Positions 36,250-41,439 of a stretch of DNA of 41,439 nucleotides are shown piece after piece. This DNA comes from Lautropia sp. (GTDB lineage Bacteria > Pseudomonadota > Gammaproteobacteria > Burkholderiales > Burkholderiaceae_E): positions 1-41,439 of the forward strand of contig JAUMZD010000031.1 of the NCBI GenBank assembly GCA_030528325.1. The letters are read 5' to 3'. Position 1 is the stretch's first letter, and each line of letters starts with the position of its first letter. The notes under the pieces were generated by a model, which did not search any database, had not been told where the DNA came from, and saw only the letters and a program-made list of their open reading frames with translations. The position numbers and the translations under genes were made by a program.

Positions 36250-36327
36250 GGAAAACACTGATCGCGCACCGGGGCGATCTTCGCCCTGAGCTGCGACCTG
36301 GCGGCGCCGGGGCGCATCAGTGTTTCC
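36250..36327. repeat. Long nested inverted repeat in the mfd-ispD gap
   Basis: Outer arms GGAAAACACTGATCGCGC (36250-36267) and GCGCATCAGTGTTTCC (36312-36327) are inverted copies with two single-base insertions. Inside, GGGCGA and TCGCCC (36272-36286) form a second hairpin with a TCT loop. The length and layout fit a folded RNA or a mobile palindromic unit. It lies between the divergent mfd and ispD genes. Confidence 0.7.
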
Positions 36328-36341
36328 CTGAAGACAAGGGC

Positions 36342-36377
36342 GGGTTGCCGGCGTGGCCAGAGGCCGGCCGGCAACCC
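36342..36377. repeat. Perfect 11-bp-arm hairpin upstream of ispD
   Basis: GGGTTGCCGGC and GCCGGCAACCC are perfect arms; an inner GGCC-AGA-GGCC extends the stem. No T-tract follows on either strand. It lies 50 bases before ispD and 14 bases after the first inverted repeat, so it will be in the ispD leader RNA if the promoter is further upstream. Confidence 0.7.
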
Positions 36378-36429
36378 ATGTGAAGCGACGTATTTTATCC
36401 GCTGGGTGAAGATCCCGGCGGACACGCCA

Positions 36430-37245
36430 ATGCGTAAAGAGTTGAATCAACGTGGCGCCAGCCGGCCGGCCGCGTCGGAAGGCGAAGCCAGCGCCGACGG
36501 CGAGGCCATCGAGTCCCGCCATTTCGTCCTGATTCCTGCCGCCGGCAGTGGCAGCCGTTTCGGGGCCAGGGTACCGAAGCAGTACCTCGAGCTGACACCC
36601 GGCCGCACGGTGCTCGAAGCCACCGTCTCGGTCTTTCTGGCCGAGCCCTGGATCTCGAGGGTGGCTGTCGTCGTGCAGCCCGATGACGAGCTGGCCCTGC
36701 GATTGCCGGGCCTGAGGCACCCGAAGGTGCTGCTGATCCGTCGCGGTGGGGAGAGCCGGCGCGACACCGTGCTGAACGGATTGATGGCACTGGCCCAGCG
36801 TGGACTGGTGGAGGCGCGTGACTGGATCTATGTCCATGATGCTGCACGCCCCGGTCTGGACAGTGGCAGCCTTCGCCGGCTGGCGACCCATCTGGAGCAC
36901 GAGCCCTGTGGTGCGCTGCTGTGCGTGCCCGTCACCGACACGGTCAAACGGATCGACACCCGCGCCTCGCTGGCCGCCAGTGCCGAATACCGTTCGGGGG
37001 GCACGGTCGATCGCAGCCGGCTGTGGCTGGCGCAGACCCCTCAGGTCTTCCGTTTCGCCGCTCTCCGGAAGGCGCTGGTCGCGCATCCGAATGTCACGGA
37101 CGAGGCCGGTGCGATCGAAGCCGAAGGCGGGCGTCCGCGAATGGTCAGCGGCACGCGGCGCAACCTGAAGATCACCACCCCCGAAGATCTGATCATGTTG
37201 AAAGTACTGATGACACAGCAGCAACGCCACGGAGAAGGCGCATGA
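36430..37245 (+). CDS. ispD: 2-C-methyl-D-erythritol 4-phosphate cytidylyltransferase
   Basis: CTP-dependent cytidylyltransferase of the MEP isoprenoid pathway, 271 aa from the ATG at 36430. The nucleotide-binding motif is IPAAGSGSRFGARVPKQYLE (about residues 33-52), with RRGGESRRDTVLNGL, the metal-site YVHDAARPGLD and CVPVTDTVKR downstream. It is about 35 residues longer than E. coli IspD, because of a polar N-terminal tail. A GTG at 36406 is an alternative start; neither has a good ribosome binding site. The stop overlaps the ispF start by four bases, so the two consecutive-pathway enzymes are co-translated. Confidence 0.94.
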   Translation: MRKELNQRGASRPAASEGEASADGEAIESRHFVLIPAAGSGSRFGARVPKQYLELTPGRTVLEATVSVFLAEPWISRVAVVVQPDDELALRLPGLRHPKVLLIRRGGESRRDTVLNGLMALAQRGLVEARDWIYVHDAARPGLDSGSLRRLATHLEHEPCGALLCVPVTDTVKRIDTRASLAASAEYRSGGTVDRSRLWLAQTPQVFRFAALRKALVAHPNVTDEAGAIEAEGGRPRMVSGTRRNLKITTPEDLIMLKVLMTQQQRHGEGA

Positions 37246-37739
37246 CGACAGCAAAGAAGGAAATCCCGTTCCGGATCGGCCAGGGCTATGACCTGCACGT
37301 TCTGGTGGAAAACCGCCCCCTGATCATCGGTGGCGTCCATGTCGAGCACCCGCTCGGGCTGGCCGGTCATTCGGATGCCGACGTACTGGCCCATGCCATC
37401 ACCGATGCGCTACTGGGCGCCGCCGGACTGGGCGACATCGGTCATCACTTCCCGGACACCGATGCAGCCTTCAAGGATGCCGACAGCCTGATCCTCCTGA
37501 AGGAGGCGATGGCCTCGGTTCGGGCAAAAGGCTTCGAGCTGGGCAACATCGATGCAACGATCATCGCCCAGCAGCCGAAGATGAAGCCCTGGCTGCCCGG
37601 CATGATCGAGGCGCTGTCGAAGGCCATCGACTGCGACCCCTCACAGATCAACCTGAAGGCCAAGACTAACGAGAAGGTCGGTACCGTCGGGCGGTGCGAG
37701 TCGATTGCCGCTCTTGCAACAGCTCTGCTGGTGCGCTGA
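37242..37739 (+). CDS. ispF: 2-C-methyl-D-erythritol 2,4-cyclodiphosphate synthase
   Basis: Trimeric zinc-dependent cyclase of the MEP pathway, 165 aa. Conserved motifs are GQGYDLHVLVE (zinc ligands Asp and His), GVHVEHPLGLAGHSDADVLA (third ligand His and catalytic Asp), GDIGHHFPDTD, and the C-terminal KAKTNEKVGTVGRCESIAA. The ATG at 37242 overlaps the ispD stop (ATGA). IspE, the enzyme between them in the pathway, is not in this window. The last 74 bases overlap the 3' end of the convergent envZ gene. Confidence 0.96.
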   Translation: MTTAKKEIPFRIGQGYDLHVLVENRPLIIGGVHVEHPLGLAGHSDADVLAHAITDALLGAAGLGDIGHHFPDTDAAFKDADSLILLKEAMASVRAKGFELGNIDATIIAQQPKMKPWLPGMIEALSKAIDCDPSQINLKAKTNEKVGTVGRCESIAALATALLVR

Positions 37740-39114
37740 CGGGATCCAGCGTATCGACGAAGGTTTCCCGCGCTTCTCCCTTCTCGTTGTCCAGATCTCG
37801 CAGCACGACACGGATCTTCAGACCGCCGCCCGAGGCGTTCTCCATGATCATGCCACCGCGGGCGCGGCGTGCCAGCCGGGCCACGATCGCCAGGCCCAGC
37901 CCCGAGCCACCGACCGTGCTGCGCTCGGTGTCGAGCCGGGCGAAGGGCCTGGCCAGACGGGTCAGCGCATCTTCGGGCACACCGGGGCCGTGATCCCGGA
38001 AGGTCAGCTCCACGCCGCCTTTCTCGTGCCGTCTGCCCATCACGTCGATCCGGACGTTGCGCTCGCCCGGCGTGGCGCCGTACTTGATGGCGTTCTCGAA
38101 GACATTGCTCAACACCCGCTCGAGCAGCATCGGATTGCCCCGCCACATCAATCCGGGCTCCACCCGCTTGTAGACCGACAGCAGGCCGGCTGCCCGTTCA
38201 CGTCCGTAGAAACGCAGGAACTGGGCAAAGGCATGGTTGATGTCCACCGACTCGACCGTGCGTTCCAGCGGGCTGGCGAACTCGACGAACTGGTGCACGA
38301 TCGAGTCGATCCGCTCGATCTCCTCGATCATCGAGGCCTGGCTGGCTTCGGAGAGGCCGCTCAGCTCGACCTCGAGCCGCAGGCGCGTGAGTGGCGTGCG
38401 AACATCGTGCGAGACGCCGGCCAGCACGATGGCCCGGTCGGCATCGATCGCCTGAAGCTCACCAGCCAGTTCGTTGAAACGACGGTTCAGCATCGCGATC
38501 TCGGGCGGGCCGGTTTCACGTAGCCGCGGTGGCGGCTCGCCACGGGAAAGGCGGTCGATCGAGCGGGCCAGATTGGCCAGCGGACGATTGACGAGCCGGC
38601 TGATCAGCAGGGCGCCGATCATCGCGAGGATGATCGCGATGCCCATCGCAGCCGCTTCTTTCCAGGTGGCCGGTTGAGGCTTTTCGAGCTTGCCCGGTTC
38701 GGCCATGAGCCAGAAGGGCTCGTCATCGACGTGAAAGCTGACCCAGAGTGCGTAGACACCGTCCACACGGCTGGCGATGACGGTCGGTTCCTGAAGTCTG
38801 TCGGCCAGCAGGCGGACGACCCGTTCGCCCTGCTTGCGATCGGGCCAGGGCTCGACGCGCTTGCCGGGCTCGCCGGGCAGCACGCGCAGTCCCAGGTTGC
38901 CGGCCAGCGCCTGCAACAGGGAATCGCGATCCTCGGGCCTGCTGTGGCTGATGGCTGCGCGGGCCAGATTGACCGAAGCGGCCAGATCACTGGCCACCCG
39001 TTTCGTTTGCGGCATCCGCTCGAAGGTGCGGTACAACTGGTACCAGGCGCCCAGGCTGATGGTCAGGAGCAGGGTGATGAGCGCGAAGGTGCGCCAGAAA
39101 AGACTCAGCCTCAA
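37666..39114 (-). CDS. envZ: Sensor histidine kinase, EnvZ type
   Basis: Membrane sensor kinase, 482 aa from a TTG at 39114. Two membrane helices (LFWRTFALITLLLTISLGAW near the N-terminus and MGIAIILAMIGALLISRLV near residue 160) flank a periplasmic domain of about 125 residues. A HAMP domain follows, then the H-box AGVSHDVRTPLTRLRLEVE (phospho-acceptor His near 236), N-box NVFENAIKYG, G1 DHGPGVPED and G2 STVGGSGLGLAIVARLA. No ATG lies near the expected start; TTG at 39114 gives the typical MRLSLFWRTF N-terminus, TTG at 39141 is an alternative. It lies 233 bases downstream of ompR, so the pair may not be tightly coupled. Its tail overlaps convergent ispF by 74 bases. Confidence 0.9.
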   Translation of the reverse strand: MRLSLFWRTFALITLLLTISLGAWYQLYRTFERMPQTKRVASDLAASVNLARAAISHSRPEDRDSLLQALAGNLGLRVLPGEPGKRVEPWPDRKQGERVVRLLADRLQEPTVIASRVDGVYALWVSFHVDDEPFWLMAEPGKLEKPQPATWKEAAAMGIAIILAMIGALLISRLVNRPLANLARSIDRLSRGEPPPRLRETGPPEIAMLNRRFNELAGELQAIDADRAIVLAGVSHDVRTPLTRLRLEVELSGLSEASQASMIEEIERIDSIVHQFVEFASPLERTVESVDINHAFAQFLRFYGRERAAGLLSVYKRVEPGLMWRGNPMLLERVLSNVFENAIKYGATPGERNVRIDVMGRRHEKGGVELTFRDHGPGVPEDALTRLARPFARLDTERSTVGGSGLGLAIVARLARRARGGMIMENASGGGLKIRVVLRDLDNEKGEARETFVDTLDPVSAPAELLQERQSTRTARRYRPSR

Positions 39115-39347
39115 AACTTCCGATACCTCAACGACACCCAACAGTAGCAGGCCATGACCCCCATACCGGCAGGTTCTCTCCCGCTTGCCGGGGGGCGTGC
39201 TGCTTCATCCTTGAAAAGGCCTTCCAGCCATGACACGCACCAGGGCAGGCGGCGTCCTGCACGGCCGTTACACCGTGCAATATTGCCATGATATGCGGGT
39301 CAGCGAAACGCTGTTATGCCACACCCGTCAGGCATGGGCAGGCTTCA

Positions 39348-40061
39348 TCAGGCCGGCACGAAGACGTAACCGACACCCCAGACCGTCTGGATGAAGCGGG
39401 GATTCTGCGGATCGGGTTCGATCAGCTTGCGAAGGCGCGAGATCTGGACATCGAGGCTGCGGTCGAAGGCACCGTACTCACGACCACGGGCCAGCAGCAT
39501 CAGTTTCTCGCGGGAGAGCGGAATGCGCGGATGGCGAACGAGCACCTTCAGGACGGAAAACTCGCCCGTCGTCAGATTGAGCCTGACGCCATCACGGGAC
39601 AGGGTGCGAGTGCCCAGATCGAAGACGAAAGGACCGAAAGACACGGCACCGATGTCGTGCATGGCCCCGCCCGGGGTGTCGGCGGGCACCTGGCGCCTGA
39701 GCACGGCGTGTACCCGGGCAACCAGCTCACGGGGGTTGAAGGGCTTCTGCATGTAGTCATCGGCGCCCATCTCGAGCCCGATGATCCGGTCGACGTCATC
39801 GCCCTTGGCCGTCAGCATGATGATCGGCGTCCTGTCGTTGGCCGCACGCAAGCGGCGGATGATGGACAGCCCGTCTTCACCCGGCAGCATCTGGTCGAGA
39901 ATGATCAGATCGAAGCTCTCCCGCTGCATGAGCCGGTTCAGAGAAGCAGCGTCAGCGGCGAGCGTGACTTCAAACTGCTGCTCGGTCAAATACCGGTTGA
40001 GCAAATCCCGAAGTTTGGCGTCGTCATCGACGACGACGAGTTTCCTGACGCTTGTGTTCAT
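39348..40061 (-). CDS. ompR: Response regulator OmpR
   Basis: OmpR/PhoB-type response regulator, 237 aa. The receiver domain has the acidic pocket VVVDDD (residues 9-14), phospho-acceptor Asp56 in LIILDQMLPGEDGLSI and Lys in QKPFNPRELVARV. The winged-helix DNA-binding domain ends with REYGAFDRSLDVQISRLRKL and FIQTVWGVGYVFVP. The sequence is very close to E. coli OmpR over its whole length (LTEQ, LPGEDGLS, MLTAKGDDVDRIIGLEMGAD). The start at 40061 follows the homologue; 17 residues upstream in frame are unmatched. Its likely partner is the kinase 233 bases downstream. Targets in this organism cannot be read from the window. Confidence 0.95.
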   Translation of the reverse strand: MNTSVRKLVVVDDDAKLRDLLNRYLTEQQFEVTLAADAASLNRLMQRESFDLIILDQMLPGEDGLSIIRRLRAANDRTPIIMLTAKGDDVDRIIGLEMGADDYMQKPFNPRELVARVHAVLRRQVPADTPGGAMHDIGAVSFGPFVFDLGTRTLSRDGVRLNLTTGEFSVLKVLVRHPRIPLSREKLMLLARGREYGAFDRSLDVQISRLRKLIEPDPQNPRFIQTVWGVGYVFVPA

Positions 40062-40770
40062 TGGCCGATGATATCGGTTTTTTTGTAACCTGGTTGTCCG
40101 GGCAGGCCACACCAGCGTGCCAGACCCCTGTCAGACCTGATAACACTTACCGGTGGTTACACGCCCTGTAAATCCGTATTGCCCGCTTATTCTAAAACAC
40201 CTTGGCGTTCGAAAGAGGGGCGTTTCGGCGCTCATTTTCGCCTGCTTTTGCAAAAATACCCGATCATTTGCAACGATTTGATACCACTTTCCTGGAGATG
40301 ATGAATTTGGTCGAAAAAATAAAAAGCCGGGAAAATACTGTTACTTGTCAATATTTTCGACTCGGCCACGCAGGTCATCACATGTTCATGTCCGATGAGG
40401 GATTTTTCTGACGCCTCAAATGCGTCGCTCGCCTCACCGACAGACTTGTCGAAAAGTCTGACCACCGGATTTTGCTGGATGCCCGTCCAAGGACACGCTG
40501 AACAAGTCCACGCGGACGCCGCATCTCCGACACGGGCGCATGCCCGCCCTGGCAGATCCATCCGTCAGCTTGGGCGGCAAGCCTGCCCGACGAGGCCCTG
40601 TGACGAACCCCGCATGACAGGCTGATTCGACGAAGGCGCGGCATGGCAGGACTGCGGCCCGGCCGGCCTCCAGCCCGTGGCGATACAGCATAACGTACAA
40701 CGGGAGCCAGGCGTGGCGATACCACCGTGAAGAGGGTGAATAAGTTGATGACAGGTTCTAGAATCCGGGG
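40062..40770. other. 709-base gene-free region, partly AT-rich
   Basis: No credible gene lies between ompR and tsaB. The part 40150-40400 is much richer in A and T than anything else in the window and contains a T-run near 40078 and several inverted repeats. One is GTCGAAAA/TTTTCGAC spanning about 40309-40360. Another is GAAAATA/TATTTTC at 40331-40358, which competes with it. A third is a perfect CAGACTT/AAGTCTG hairpin with a six-base loop at 40441-40460. The dispersed repeat copy B is at 40489-40544. ompR and tsaB promoters must lie here, but I see no convincing -35/-10 pair for either. A 69-codon frame at 40202-40411 lacks a start signal. Confidence 0.6.
40489..40544 (-). repeat. 56-nt dispersed repeat, copy B
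   Basis: On the minus strand this reads GGCATGCGCCCGTGTCG ... TTGTTCAGCGTGTCCTT, matching copy A at 9356-9411 with about four differences over 56 bases. Just outside it, at 40567-40579, lies AGCTTGGGCGGCA, a 13-base match to an arm of the other repeat family (24957, 41356). Confidence 0.75.
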
Positions 40771-41439
40771 ATGGAATCCTTGCACCTTGCCCTGTCGATC
40801 GAATGGGATGATTGCACCGTGGCCCTGGGCGGCCCTGGCCTCGAATGTCTGGCACTGAGTGCCCGAGCCTTGCACGGCGGCGCGAATGGCGCCCAGGCCT
40901 CCCGTGATGCACTCTCACTGGTGCAGCAGGCGTTGCATCAGACCGGTCAGCCCCTGTCGGCCGTATCCTGCTTTCATGTCAACCGGGGGCCCGGTGCCTT
41001 CACCTCGCTCCGGATCGCCGTCGGGCTGATTCAGGGACTGGCCTTGCCCGGTCAGCGTCCCGTCAGTGCCATCGATTCTCTGGCAGCGCTGGCGACCACC
41101 GTACCATCGTGGCGGTTGGCAGCAGCCGGCCCGGCTGCTTCGATGGCCGGCGCGGCAACGATGCAGGTGGCCACGTCGGCTCCGTCACCGGACATCACCA
41201 ACGACTGGTTGCTGTGTGCCGCGATCGATGCGCGGATGGGTGAGTGCTATTACGCAGTCTATCGTTGTCACGCCGGCCATTGGCCCGAGACCCTGTTGGC
41301 TCCGCATGTCGGCTCGCCCGAAGAAGCGCGCAACGCCTTCGATGCCTGTATCTCCCTAGGAGCTTGGGCGGTAGGAATCGCGACGGCGAAAACCGGCCCC
41401 GCCGAGCACAGTTTGTGCCCGATTCGCCGCCCCATAGCG
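40771..41439 (+). CDS. tsaB: tRNA threonylcarbamoyladenosine biosynthesis protein TsaB, 3' end outside window
   Basis: Partner of TsaD in the t6A37 tRNA modification machinery. 223 codons are present and the frame is still open at the window edge. Family blocks are HVNRGPGAFTSLRIAVGLIQGLAL (about residues 71-94), AIDSLAALA and CAAIDARMGECYYAVYRC. The usual N-terminal LAIDTS phrase reads LALSIEW here, and there is an Ala/Ser/Thr-rich insert of about 30 residues before the AIDARMGE block. From codon 196 on, the frame runs through a palindromic repeat and reads LGAWAVGIATAKTG, where homologues have the VGTGW segment. Either the element has been kept as an in-frame peptide insertion or the gene is damaged just beyond; the window cannot decide. 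The start at 40771 has only CGGGG next to it. Confidence 0.85.
   Translation, partial: MESLHLALSIEWDDCTVALGGPGLECLALSARALHGGANGAQASRDALSLVQQALHQTGQPLSAVSCFHVNRGPGAFTSLRIAVGLIQGLALPGQRPVSAIDSLAALATTVPSWRLAAAGPAASMAGAATMQVATSAPSPDITNDWLLCAAIDARMGECYYAVYRCHAGHWPETLLAPHVGSPEEARNAFDACISLGAWAVGIATAKTGPAEHSLCPIRRPIA
41356..41437 (+). repeat. Palindromic repeat element inside tsaB
   Basis: Starts CTAGGAGCTTGGGCGGTAGG and shares the next 20 or so bases (GAATCGCGACGGCGAAAACC) almost exactly with the copy at 24957. Its right half pairs differently: GGGCGG-TAG-GAATCG with CGATTC-G-CCGCCC (41420-41432), ending CCATAG, with a further inner CGGCG/CGCCG stem. The whole unit lies in frame in tsaB without a stop codon up to the window edge. 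Confidence 0.8.

Noticed and set aside
40202..40411. 69-codon frame in the AT-rich gap, TTG start
   Set aside because: No ribosome binding site and a composition unlike neighbouring genes.
40232..40561. 109-codon minus-strand frame through the same gap
   Set aside because: It begins within repeat copy B and shows no coding signal or recognisable domain.

Overview
The window is a high-GC, densely coded chromosomal segment with no IS element, prophage, CRISPR array, tRNA or rRNA that I could see. Gene content and order point to a betaproteobacterium of the order Burkholderiales. The signs are an acetoacetyl-CoA reductase very close to Cupriavidus PhaB, the phaC/phaB/phaR set, a SucA N-terminus of the Burkholderiales type, the bamD/rluD/pgeF neighbourhood and an OmpR/EnvZ pair. 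The genus cannot be fixed from sequence alone; a Lautropia-like member of the Burkholderiaceae is a guess.

Layout. 1-4.2 kb: end of the succinate dehydrogenase operon (sdhA partial, sdhB, sdhE) and citrate synthase gltA, closed by a good intrinsic terminator. 4.2-9.3 kb: a small membrane protein, then a tight run of cstA-type transporter, an 87-aa protein ending in Cys-Cys, an ArsA/Get3-type ATPase, and the DnaJ-like co-chaperone CbpA with its modulator CbpM. 9.7-15.4 kb: 2-oxoglutarate dehydrogenase complex sucA-sucB-lpd. 15.6-19.1 kb: zapE, a YdcH-like small protein and a DinG-family helicase. 19.1-22.2 kb: bamD divergent from rluD-pgeF. 22.2-28.4 kb: polyhydroxyalkanoate block phaC, phaB, phaR (no phaA here), then rimO. 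28.6-30.1 kb: a tandem glycine riboswitch ahead of a DadA-type amino acid dehydrogenase. 30.2-31.6 kb: a RES/Xre-type toxin-antitoxin operon with a strong promoter and an extra small leading ORF. 31.7-36.2 kb: serB and mfd on the minus strand. 36.4-37.7 kb: ispD-ispF. 37.7-40.1 kb: ompR/envZ on the minus strand. 40.8 kb to the end: tsaB, open at the window edge.

Central carbon metabolism dominates: sdh, gltA and suc/lpd are three TCA-cycle blocks within 15 kb, and the pha genes store the acetyl-CoA that the cycle does not oxidise. cstA is expected to import peptides or pyruvate in carbon shortage.

The most interesting structures are these. (1) The cstA / CC-ending protein / Get3-like ATPase / CbpA / CbpM run looks like a membrane-protein or redox-dependent targeting cassette. 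(2) A palindromic repeat family with the core AGGAGCTTGGGCGGTAGGA has a hairpin copy between phaC and phaB, a half copy that supplies the stop codon of the DinG-type helicase, and a copy that lies in frame inside tsaB. (3) A second, 56-nt dispersed repeat occurs in two intergenic regions in opposite orientation. (4) The mfd-ispD divergent region holds two large nested inverted repeats. (5) PhaC carries an N-terminal low-complexity extension of about 200 residues.
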